From NCBI GenBank assembly GCA_002305765.1, contig DBQU01000010.1, positions 1 through 20,134 of the forward strand: DNA of 20,134 nt, given 5' to 3'. Numbering within the stretch: position 1 is the stretch's first letter; each line of letters opens with the position of its first letter. Source of the stretch: Deltaproteobacteria bacterium UBA1386. Lineage in GTDB: Bacteria; Desulfobacterota; Syntrophorhabdia; Syntrophorhabdales; Syntrophorhabdaceae. A program made the translations under genes and the position numbers. Shown one piece after another: positions 6,906 through 13,124 of this stretch. Below the pieces are notes generated by a model. That model worked only from the letters and a program-made list of their open reading frames with translations, was not told the DNA's origin and did no database searches.

Positions 6906-8417
6906 ATGCAATCAACGATGCTTGAAGGCTCCAGCCTTACCGTTCCCAACGATCTCGGGTATCTTCCGGCGATCCAGGCCTTCGTATCGGAGGTGATGGA
7001 GCGCCGCGGCTACAGTAAACGGGATACGACAATGTTCCTCATCGCCCTCGAAGAGGCCATCGTGAACGTGGTGAAACACGCGTTCGAACCCGGCGAGAAG
7101 GCGGGATATCAGCTGATCGTCGACCCGATCACCGCGGGGATCAGGATCATCGTCAAGGACAAGGGGCTGCCCTATTCGCCCCATCTCGTGCCCCAGTATG
7201 TTCCGCCTTCCGACATCGAGACGGCCGGGCAGCCCGGACTCGGCTCGCATCTCATCAAGCAAACCGTCGACGAGATACACTTCCAGAACATGGGCCGCGA
7301 AGGAAAGGAACTGCACCTCGTCAAGTACCTCCCCTACAGAAGCATAGAGGAGATACGGACAGAATCCGAACTGGCCCCGTTCCCGGAGCCCGTCAAGACG
7401 GTGGCACCTCCGGAGAAGAAGGACTTCTCCATCCGGCGCATACGGCCCTCCGAGGTCTACGATGTGTCGAAACTCTTCTACAGGGCCTATGGTTATTCCT
7501 ATGGCATCGACACGATCTACTACCCCGAGAAGCTGGCCGAACGCCATGCTGACGGCACCATCATTTCCGTGGTGACAGTGACACCCGATGAGCGTGTCGT
7601 CGGCCATGCGGCCCTCGTCAGGGACGACGCGTCGAGCAAGACCGCCGAGGCGGCAATGGCCGTCGTCGAGCCGGGCTTCAGGGGTCAGGGATGCCAGAGC
7701 ATCATGATTACAAAGCTCGTTGAAGAGGCGCGTGCCGTCGGACTGGCGGGCATATACAGCAAGGCGGTCACGAACCACATATACGCCCAGAAGGCCGGTC
7801 AGAAAGCCGGCTTCAAGCGGTGCGCGGTGGTCGCGGGCCTTATCCCCGCCGACCGATCCTTCAAGGGCATACAGGCGGCACTTTCACAGCGGGAGTCCGT
7901 CGCGTACGGGTACAGGGTGGTCGATGACCCGGAAAACATGGAGATATTTCCCCCCGCCTGGCACAGAGACATAATAGAAAGGATATACGACTCTACAGGT
8001 GTGAGGAGGATCTTTTGTGAATCCCCTCCGGGAGCGATGCATGACCTTGCGGGAGAGGCGGAGGTGATGGTGACGGTCGTTCCCACGTATCAGAGGGCCG
8101 TCATCGAGGTCAAACGGTACGGGGAACACACAGTATCGCAGGTGAGCGCCATCTTGAAAGATCTCTGTTATCAGAAGATGGAACAGATCACTCTCTACCT
8201 TAACCTCGAGGACCCCATCACCGGGATCATGTGCCGGAGGTTCGAAGAACTGGGCTTCTTCTTCGCCGGGATCCTCCCGTTTTCCCACGTGGGAGACGCC
8301 TTGCTCCTCCAGTATCTCAACAACGTGCCCATCGATTACAGTAAGATAAAGATCGTTGACGAGATGGGTCAGGAGATCCTTTCATACGTCGAATCCCACG
8401 ACCCGAGCAGGAAGTGA
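6906..8417 (+). CDS. GHKL ATPase (anti-sigma kinase type) fused to GNAT acetyltransferase
   Basis: The 503-residue protein has an N-terminal HATPase_c_2 (RsbW/SpoIIAB-like) domain at about 5-140: N-box E49-E50-A-I-V-N54, the D-x-G loop V83-K-D-K-G87, and the lid G111-L-G113 followed by SHLIKQ. A GNAT domain follows at about 175-320, with the acetyl-CoA loop VEPGFRGQG and the usual N-H-x-x-A-Q-x-x-x-x-x-x-G-F end. The last 170 residues contain N-L-E-D-P followed by F-E-E-L-G-F, so they may be a second, degenerate GNAT fold. No membrane helix is seen. By family the first domain phosphorylates an anti-sigma antagonist or binds a sigma factor, and the second acetylates an amine, so the fusion probably links a signal to acetylation. 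ATG 6906 is preferred over ATG 6900 because AGGGG lies 6 bases before 6906 but touches 6900. It converges on the MFS gene with only 9 bases between stops. Confidence 0.85.
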   Translation: MQSTMLEGSSLTVPNDLGYLPAIQAFVSEVMERRGYSKRDTTMFLIALEEAIVNVVKHAFEPGEKAGYQLIVDPITAGIRIIVKDKGLPYSPHLVPQYVPPSDIETAGQPGLGSHLIKQTVDEIHFQNMGREGKELHLVKYLPYRSIEEIRTESELAPFPEPVKTVAPPEKKDFSIRRIRPSEVYDVSKLFYRAYGYSYGIDTIYYPEKLAERHADGTIISVVTVTPDERVVGHAALVRDDASSKTAEAAMAVVEPGFRGQGCQSIMITKLVEEARAVGLAGIYSKAVTNHIYAQKAGQKAGFKRCAVVAGLIPADRSFKGIQAALSQRESVAYGYRVVDDPENMEIFPPAWHRDIIERIYDSTGVRRIFCESPPGAMHDLAGEAEVMVTVVPTYQRAVIEVKRYGEHTVSQVSAILKDLCYQKMEQITLYLNLEDPITGIMCRRFEELGFFFAGILPFSHVGDALLLQYLNNVPIDYSKIKIVDEMGQEILSYVESHDPSRK

Positions 8418-8426
8418 CGTTCAACG

Positions 8427-9893
8427 CTATGCTTTTTTCGATCCCCGGCCGCCATCACCGCCGCCCTTTCTACCCAGAAGCGAGAAAACGAGCGCCAAGA
8501 GACAACACAACGCTCCGGTAAGGTACGCGTGAGTAAAACCCGAGGTGACGGACCCCGTGCCGACGAGGTCTTTCAACGCTGCCTTCCCGGACGGGCCCGC
8601 GGTATCGTAAGCAACGGCGGAGAAGACCACTTCTATGACCGTCACGCCCACCACCATTCCAAGGTTCGTCGTCGTATTGAAAAGCCCCGAAGAGACGCCT
8701 TTCTTGTCAGGCGGCGCGAAGCGCATGATCTGGTTGTTGTTGGGTGAAAAAAAGAGGACCAAGGAAAGCGCAAGCCACACCAGGTAGACGACAACGATCG
8801 TGAGACCTTGCAGGCGGAGGGCAAAAGAAAACACAAGAACGCACACCGTCGCCGAGGTCATGGCGATAGTACACAGGAGGGCGGGGTTTACCCTGTCGGA
8901 AAGTCTGCCCGATACGGGCGACAGGATGACATATATGATGGAGTAGATGAGGAGCATCATGCCGGCGGCCTGGGCGTTGAGCCCCTTGACCACCTCCAGG
9001 TAGAAAGGCATGAGAAAGGCGTTCCCCGAGATGAGCATGTACACGAGGAAGGTGGCGATAAGGGCGAAGGCGTACCTCGAGTCCAGGAAAAGGTCCAGGT
9101 GAAGGAGCGGGTCCTTGTGGCGCCTCTCCCAGGCAACGAAAACCCCGATCAGTATCAGGGAGGATACAAGGCAGCCGACGACGAACGGGGAGAGCCATCC
9201 CTGTTTGTTGCCGTTGTTCAAACCATAGATGAGAAGACCCAGCCCCGCAAAGCTGAGGATCGTCCCCAGGAAGTCGAACCCGCTGCGTCCTTCCTCCCGC
9301 GCCGGCGCCGGTGAACCGCCGGGCTTCCTGCCGGGAATGCATTTCATTGCCACGATCACCGCGACGATGCCGACAGGCACGTTGATGAAGAAGGCCCAGT
9401 TCCATGAGAGATAGCCGGTGATTATCCCGCCCACCGGGGCGCCTGTCGCCACGCCAAGCGCCGAGGCGGTGGAGGTGATGCCGAAGGCCCAGCCCGTGTT
9501 CCCCTCCGGGAGAAAATGGGAGATGATGGCAAAACTCACGGCGAGAAGCATGGCGCTGCCTATGCCCTGGATGAACCGCGAGCCGATGAGCATGTCGATA
9601 TCGTGGGACAGTCCGCACATGAGCGACCCCACGGTGAAGATAACATACCCCGAGATGAAGACCCGTTTGAGCCCTATCCTGTCGCCGAGTTTCCCGAAAA
9701 GCAGGAGCGTCGTCGTGATGATGAGAAGATAGGAGGATATTATCCGGGACGCGTCGCTGGAGGTCACACCGAAGGAGCGGGTGATCGTCGGCAGGGAGAT
9801 ATTGACCATGTAATTGTTGAGGCGCACCAGAAAGGAGCTGAAGGCGACACTGATGACGATCAGAAGGGGAGCGTATCTGGCAGACCGCGTCAT
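8427..9893 (-). CDS. MFS drug-efflux transporter, DHA2 (EmrB/QacA-like) family
   Basis: This 488-residue protein is mostly hydrophobic with about 14 membrane segments, the size and layout of the DHA2 family of proton-driven multidrug exporters in the inner membrane. Motif A between helices 2 and 3 reads GKLGDRIGLKRVF. Motif C in helix 5 is seen as ALGVATGAPVGGIITG followed by SWNWAFFINVPVG, which is typical of this family. A charged loop at about 195-205 (Pro-Ala-Pro-Ala-Arg-Glu-Glu) separates the halves, and the C-terminus is short and basic. Substrates cannot be inferred. The start has only a weak ribosome site, yet a later start would cut into the first helix. No membrane-fusion partner (EmrA type) or TetR regulator is next to it, so it looks like a solitary exporter. 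It is divergent from the acyltransferase gene. Confidence 0.92.
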   Translation of the reverse strand: MTRSARYAPLLIVISVAFSSFLVRLNNYMVNISLPTITRSFGVTSSDASRIISSYLLIITTTLLLFGKLGDRIGLKRVFISGYVIFTVGSLMCGLSHDIDMLIGSRFIQGIGSAMLLAVSFAIISHFLPEGNTGWAFGITSTASALGVATGAPVGGIITGYLSWNWAFFINVPVGIVAVIVAMKCIPGRKPGGSPAPAREEGRSGFDFLGTILSFAGLGLLIYGLNNGNKQGWLSPFVVGCLVSSLILIGVFVAWERRHKDPLLHLDLFLDSRYAFALIATFLVYMLISGNAFLMPFYLEVVKGLNAQAAGMMLLIYSIIYVILSPVSGRLSDRVNPALLCTIAMTSATVCVLVFSFALRLQGLTIVVVYLVWLALSLVLFFSPNNNQIMRFAPPDKKGVSSGLFNTTTNLGMVVGVTVIEVVFSAVAYDTAGPSGKAALKDLVGTGSVTSGFTHAYLTGALCCLLALVFSLLGRKGGGDGGRGSKKA

Positions 9894-9968
9894 GAATGCA
9901 ATTACTTACACTCTTTCACGGACTTCCGCAACGTTTTTCTTGGAAACACAGGCCCGACCCTCTCCGGA

Positions 9969-9974
9969 TATAAT
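9969..9974 (+). promoter_or_regulatory. Possible -10 box for the acyltransferase gene
   Basis: TATAAT is a perfect match 43 bases before the ATG, but no good -35 lies 16-18 bases upstream. A second candidate, TTGCAG (9977-9982) then CACAAT (10000-10005) with 17-base spacing, would start transcription almost at the ATG. Confidence 0.3.
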
Positions 9975-10017
9975 CGTTGCAGTCGAAAACACGATGTGGC
10001 ACAATGAATAACTCTGT

Positions 10018-11190
10018 ATGCAAGTCAACGCGGAAAAGGTACGGGTTCCAGAGTCGCAGCCTCTGATGGGCGCGAAACGGATGCTGTACCTCGATAACCT
10101 CAGACTCTCCTTCACCTTCCTCGTGATCCTTCACCACGTATGCCTGACCTACGCCGCCAACAGCGGTTGGTACTTCTATCAGCATCTCGATGACCCTTTT
10201 ACCAACATCATTCTCAACATCCTCATGGGTGTCGGCAGGACCTGGGTCCTGGCATCCTTCTTCCTCATCTCGGGATACTTCACGCCCGGCTCGCTGGACA
10301 GGAAGGGTACCTGGTGGTTCATTAAGGACCGTTTCATCAGGATCGGCATACCTCTCGGCATATTCGCGCTCATCATCCGCCCCACCATGGTCTACCTGTT
10401 GAAACGGGACACCCTCTCTCTGCAGTATTCCTACCTGGAGAACATCTTCCTTCTCAAGAACGCCGCTCCGGGACCCGCATGGTTCCTCGAGGTGCTCCTC
10501 GTCTTCTCCCTCGCCTACGCGGCCTGGAGGGTCCTAACCCGTTCGAACCGACAGAGGGACCGCGAGGCCCGGCCCTTCCCCGGCAGCGGCGCTATCATCC
10601 TGTTCATCCTCGTCCTCGCGGCCTTCACATTCGTAATGCGCATCTACCTTCCCTCGGAAAAGCAGATCTTCCATCTCCGTCTCGGAAACTACGCGGAATA
10701 TGTGGCCTTCTTCTTCGGGGGCATCGTGGCATACCGGAACCGATGGCTCGAGAAACTGACGGACACCGTCGGGAAGCAATGGACGGTCATCACCGCGGTG
10801 GCCGTGTGTGTCTATATCCTCTTCATCGTTCAGGCCTGGGGCACGGGTGAAAACCTCTCCTTTCTGAGAGGAGGCTTTTCCCTCAAGACCCTCATCGCGA
10901 CATACGTGGGCACCTTCATCGCCGTGGGCAGCTCCATCTGCCTCGTCTATCTCTTCAGGACATACCTCAACGGCCAACCGGGCGTCATAGGACCGATGAC
11001 GCAGGACGCCTACGCCGTCTTCATCTTCCACTCCCCCGTTATCGTCGCCGTCACCTATTACATGCAGGACACGGCCGTCCTTCATCCCTTCATCAAGTTC
11101 CTTTCGGCCTTCGTCGTCGGAACGGTGCTTTGTTTCCTTCTCTGCCACTATCTCGTCAGAAAGATCCCTTACGCAAAGAGAGTGTTGTGA
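10018..11190 (+). CDS. Membrane acyltransferase, acyltransferase-3 family
   Basis: The 390-residue integral membrane protein has the acyltransferase-3 layout with about ten helices. YLDNLRLSFTFLVILHHV near residues 24-41 contains the conserved N-terminal Arg and the catalytic-type His. FFLISGYFTPG and RFIRIGIPLGIF mark the next conserved loops, and the protein closes with the R-K-I-P-x-x-K-R-V-L tail common in short members. The family moves acyl groups (often acetyl or succinyl) onto sugars of exopolysaccharide, O-antigen or periplasmic glucans across the inner membrane. The acceptor is unknown and no glycan genes adjoin. The N-terminal 20 residues are poorly conserved in style and the ATG has no clear ribosome site, so the start could be the internal ATG at residue 17 or 22. 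It is divergent from the DHA2 exporter, with 124 bases between them. Confidence 0.88.
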   Translation: MQVNAEKVRVPESQPLMGAKRMLYLDNLRLSFTFLVILHHVCLTYAANSGWYFYQHLDDPFTNIILNILMGVGRTWVLASFFLISGYFTPGSLDRKGTWWFIKDRFIRIGIPLGIFALIIRPTMVYLLKRDTLSLQYSYLENIFLLKNAAPGPAWFLEVLLVFSLAYAAWRVLTRSNRQRDREARPFPGSGAIILFILVLAAFTFVMRIYLPSEKQIFHLRLGNYAEYVAFFFGGIVAYRNRWLEKLTDTVGKQWTVITAVAVCVYILFIVQAWGTGENLSFLRGGFSLKTLIATYVGTFIAVGSSICLVYLFRTYLNGQPGVIGPMTQDAYAVFIFHSPVIVAVTYYMQDTAVLHPFIKFLSAFVVGTVLCFLLCHYLVRKIPYAKRVL

Positions 11191-11221
11191 CGGACCACGG
11201 CTTTCTTCGGGGACAATTGTC

Positions 11222-11250
11222 TTGACAACGCTCGAAGATAGCAGGAGAAT
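11222..11250 (+). promoter_or_regulatory. Candidate promoter for the PNPOx-fold gene
   Basis: A perfect TTGACA (11222-11227) is followed by 17 bases and GAGAAT (11245-11250, four of six matches). The expected transcription start near 11257 leaves a leader of about 105 bases before the start codon at 11362. Confidence 0.4.
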
Positions 11251-11253
11251 TCA

Positions 11254-11280
11254 ATGCCGCCTTCTATCACACGCTGCTAG
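11254..11280 (+). other. Eight-codon mini-ORF with good ribosome site
   Basis: AGGAG at 11243-11247 lies 6 bases before ATG CCG CCT TCT ATC ACA CGC TGC TAG (MPPSITRC). If transcribed from further upstream, for example by read-through from the acyltransferase gene, it could be a leader peptide. It conflicts with the promoter at 11222-11250, whose start point falls after its ATG. It may well be chance. Confidence 0.2.
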
Positions 11281-11361
11281 AGAAAGCGACCCGGTATGTA
11301 CAAGATCCCGTCGGGCAGTGTCCCGGAGGCGCCGGCAAGCAAATACATTTCGGAGGTTTAC

Positions 11362-11766
11362 ATGACTACTGCCGTTGAGTACCTGAAGGTCAACCCTGTT
11401 TTTCACATCGCCACCGTTGACGGCACGAAGGCCCGCGTCCGGCCCTTCGGTTTCAGCATGAAAAGGAACAACGCCCTGTACTTCTGCACGAACAAGACCA
11501 AGGACGTGTACAAGCAGATGTCCCAAAACCCTGAGGTCGAGATCTCCGATATGGGAAGCGACGGCACATGGCTGAGGATACGGGGCCGCATTGCCTTTGA
11601 CGACTCCCGCGAAGCAAAGGCCCAGGCCTTCGCCGAATCCGAGAACCTTCTCAAGATCTACCCGAAGGGTGCCGACGACGAGACATTCGTGACGTTCTAT
11701 TTCGTCGAGGCCGTGGCAACGCTCTTCTCCTTCACTGCTGCCCCTAAGAGCATACCTCTGGTCTAA
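11362..11766 (+). CDS. Pyridoxamine 5'-phosphate oxidase-family flavin-binding protein
   Basis: The 134-residue protein has the split-barrel PNPOx fold pattern: an N-terminal helix with V-E-Y-L, then N-P-V-F-H-I-A-T-V-D-G and R-V-R-P-F-G-F for the first strands, L-Y-F-C-T-N-K-T-K-D-V-Y for the flavin phosphate-binding strand and turn, V-E-I-S-D-M and W-L-R-I-R-G-R-I for the core, and an acidic helix before a final V-T-F-Y strand. Small proteins of this type bind FMN or F420 and act as reductases or NimA-like nitroreductases. True pyridoxamine oxidation is unlikely at this size. The start is fixed by GGAGG with 6-base spacing at ATG 11362. An earlier in-frame ATG at 11296 has no such site and would add 22 residues foreign to the family. 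It is convergent with the small exported protein gene. Confidence 0.85.
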   Translation: MTTAVEYLKVNPVFHIATVDGTKARVRPFGFSMKRNNALYFCTNKTKDVYKQMSQNPEVEISDMGSDGTWLRIRGRIAFDDSREAKAQAFAESENLLKIYPKGADDETFVTFYFVEAVATLFSFTAAPKSIPLV

Positions 11767-11795
11767 CAGGCAAAAGCGGAGGCGGTTCAAGGGTT

Positions 11796-12221
11796 TCAGC
11801 GCAGGTCGATGCGGTCGACCAGGCATCCCTCATCGCCACAGGATACCGACACTGATGCCCTGGTGTTGGGTTTGAGGATCTTGTTCACCAGTCTGTCCAT
11901 GCTGTTGATCTGCTCCACGAGGCTCTTATCCTCATCGGGGCCGTGATAAACAGTCTTCCCCTTCCGTGTGATCTCGGTGTAAAGATGCATCCTGGATGTC
12001 AGCGGCACTCCGGGATCAACAGCAAGATAGATCCTCTTACAGTATCTCTTGTCGCCGGGGTCCGAGGAACAGCGGACCGTCTGCAACCTCGTAACGGTGC
12101 CCTCGTATCGGCCCGCTTTTCCGATCTCCCCGTGCTCGCCGGCCGCCCCTGCCTGACCGGGAGCCGATCCCGCCCACAGGAGGGCCAGCACCGCGAATAT
12201 GGCAAATGTCTTTCCCCACAT
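11796..12221 (-). CDS. Small exported protein with four cysteines, function unknown
   Basis: The 141-residue protein starts with a clear signal peptide (Lys at 4, hydrophobic stretch F-A-I-F-A-V-L-A-L-L-W-A, then small residues to about residue 27). The mature part is about 115 residues with no membrane helix. It has two cysteine pairs, one near the middle (R-C-S-S-D...Y-C-K-R) and one near the end (V-S-C-G-D-E-G-C-L-V-D-R-I), which suggests disulfides in the periplasm. I do not recognise the family. GAGGAG lies 6 bases before ATG 12221 but directly abuts ATG 12227, so 12221 is chosen. A good promoter candidate lies upstream at 12290-12318. It is convergent with the PNPOx-fold gene. Confidence 0.7.
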   Translation of the reverse strand: MWGKTFAIFAVLALLWAGSAPGQAGAAGEHGEIGKAGRYEGTVTRLQTVRCSSDPGDKRYCKRIYLAVDPGVPLTSRMHLYTEITRKGKTVYHGPDEDKSLVEQINSMDRLVNKILKPNTRASVSVSCGDEGCLVDRIDLR

Positions 12222-12289
12222 AGTCATCTCCTCGTCACCCTTTCCCCCGCGGCTCCGCCCCGGAGTGGGAGCGCGAGGAACACGCGTAC

Positions 12290-12318
12290 ATTGTCACACG
12301 GTTTTCATTTGTTGGCAA
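12290..12318 (-). promoter_or_regulatory. Candidate promoter of the four-cysteine exported protein
   Basis: On the minus strand TTGCCA (12313-12318) is followed by 17 bases and GACAAT (12290-12295), matching five and four of six consensus positions. The 5' leader would be about 60 bases. Confidence 0.45.
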
Positions 12319-12395
12319 GTGCCTGCTCGGCGAACAACGCCGCCTTTTCCCCATGCCGCGCGAGGCGCATGGAACACCGCGAGATGGAAGCAACC

Positions 12396-12423
12396 TTAAC
12401 TCCTCGACGTATCGGCCGATAAT
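12396..12423 (+). promoter_or_regulatory. Candidate promoter with 12-base palindrome over its -10 box
   Basis: TTAACT (12396-12401), 16 bases, then GATAAT (12418-12423) matches four and five of six positions. The perfect palindrome TATCGGCCGATA (12410-12421) overlaps the -10 box, a typical place for a repressor operator. It would drive the small ORF starting at 12467. Confidence 0.4.
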
Positions 12424-12466
12424 GATCCTGATTGCTAACGCTCTTCGATCGGGAGAAGAAGGACTC

Positions 12467-12688
12467 ATGATAGACCCCGCGGTACTGGAACACATTCGGA
12501 TCGAAGGATCGCGGCTTATCAACGTCATCGAGCAATACAAGAGACGATTGCCCTCGCGGTATTGCCTTGTGGTGCCCGACCTGATACGTATAGTCACGAG
12601 CCAGAGCTACATCGATGACATAGAAATAGAAGAAGAAGCCAAGCTTCAGAAGACCCCGGAGCCCAAAGGGCTCAGGCTGATAAAGTGA
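12467..12688 (+). CDS. Small 73-residue protein of unknown function
   Basis: The product begins MIDPAVLEHIRIEGSRLINV and ends in a charged tail (E-I-E-E-E-A-K, then P-E-P-K-G-L-R-L-I-K). It has no signal peptide, no membrane helix and a single cysteine, and looks mainly helical and cytoplasmic. I do not recognise the family. GAAGGA lies just 3 bases before ATG 12467, a short but usable spacing. An in-frame ATG at 12422 falls inside the predicted -10 box and has no ribosome site. A coding frame with plausible amino-acid make-up, a promoter and a ribosome site support a real gene, but without homologues this remains moderate. Confidence 0.5.
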   Translation: MIDPAVLEHIRIEGSRLINVIEQYKRRLPSRYCLVVPDLIRIVTSQSYIDDIEIEEEAKLQKTPEPKGLRLIK

Positions 12689-13052
12689 TACCAGTGTCGG
12701 CGGCCTGCCCCAGGGCCTCCTTCATCTGTCCGAAGACGGGCTATACGGTCACCTTCCCCTTTCAATATGAAACTCCGCACCTTGTCTGCCTTACCGAAAT
12801 AGTGCCGCTTCTCCGATCAGCCGCCAAACCCGGTACAGAAGCGCCCAGCCGGAGACAGCTTCTTGACAAATCGCTTTTCCATGGAAAGGCTTGATTTAGG
12901 ATGCTTAGTGTCAACGGCAGAGCGCGATGGAGGATAATGCCACGGGAATCCAGCGGCAAGACGTAAAAGGATCCGATCATCGGACTTGCGCCGCGTAAAG
13001 CTTGATAACACGAACTGCGCGAACGGCCAAGAACACGCGCAGAGGAGGTTTT
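12689..13052. other. Intergenic region before the YHS remnant and copper ATPase
   Basis: This 364-base stretch has no convincing gene. It contains a TTGACA with an adjoining near-palindrome (12863-12890). The strong AGGAGG ribosome site of the YHS mini-ORF lies at its end (13043-13048). A GTG frame at 12685-12894 overlaps the previous stop but lacks a ribosome site. I see no stem-loop with a T-run. Confidence 0.5.
12863..12890 (+). promoter_or_regulatory. TTGACA followed by an 18-base near-palindrome (possible metal-regulated operator)
   Basis: A perfect -35-like TTGACA (12863-12868) is followed 4 bases later by GCTTTTCCATGGAAAGGC (12873-12890), an inverted repeat with 9-base arms and one mismatched pair. 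MerR-family operators sit in just this position, between -35 and -10, but no good -10 box follows at 17-20 bases. I cannot match the arms to a known copper-regulator box. Confidence 0.35.
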
Positions 13053-13124
13053 ATGAAAGGGGATCCTGTTTGCTGGGTGAACGTCGACGAGAAATGCGGC
13101 ATGAAGGCCACGGGGCAAAGATGA
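13053..13124 (+). CDS. Truncated YHS-domain mini-ORF (23 codons) coupled to the copper ATPase
   Basis: The product MKGDPVCWVNVDEKCGMKAT(GQR) carries the opening of a YHS metal-binding domain: D-P-V-C followed by x-x-x-V-D. A full YHS domain continues for about 25 more residues with Y-x-x-x-x-Y-x-F-C-S-x-x-C, which is absent here in all three frames. YHS domains commonly precede copper-type P1B ATPases, either fused or as a separate small gene. AGGAGG at 13043-13048 is the best ribosome site in the region. The stop overlaps the ATPase start in an ATGA at 13121-13124, so translation of the ATPase probably depends on reading this mini-ORF. It may be a decayed YHS domain kept as a translation lead-in, or a short metal-binding leader peptide. 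Confidence 0.6.
   Translation: MKGDPVCWVNVDEKCGMKATGQR

Noticed and set aside
6615..6911. 98-codon minus-strand frame in the glgP/GNAT gap
   Set aside because: Its composition is low-complexity (Ser/Pro/His, then Ala-Gln repeats from the CTTGA units), it has no ribosome site, and it covers the promoter elements of both flanking genes.
11296..11361. Upstream ATG adding 22 residues to the PNPOx-fold protein
   Set aside because: No ribosome site precedes it, while GGAGG sits ideally before ATG 11362, where family similarity begins.
12685..12894. 69-codon GTG frame overlapping the stop of the 73-residue gene by 4 bases
   Set aside because: The GTGA overlap looked like coupling, but there is no ribosome site, the product has no recognisable feature and its end runs into the palindrome and -35-like region.
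12986..13120. TTG start giving the copper ATPase 45 extra residues
   Set aside because: The extension is Arg/Cys-rich, unlike known ATPase N-termini, lacks a ribosome site and overlaps the YHS mini-ORF, which has an AGGAGG.
13053..13124. Single-base frameshift splitting a YHS-ATPase fusion
   Set aside because: Reading the other two frames after the YHS start gives no F-C-S-x-x-C second half, so one inserted or lost base does not restore the domain.
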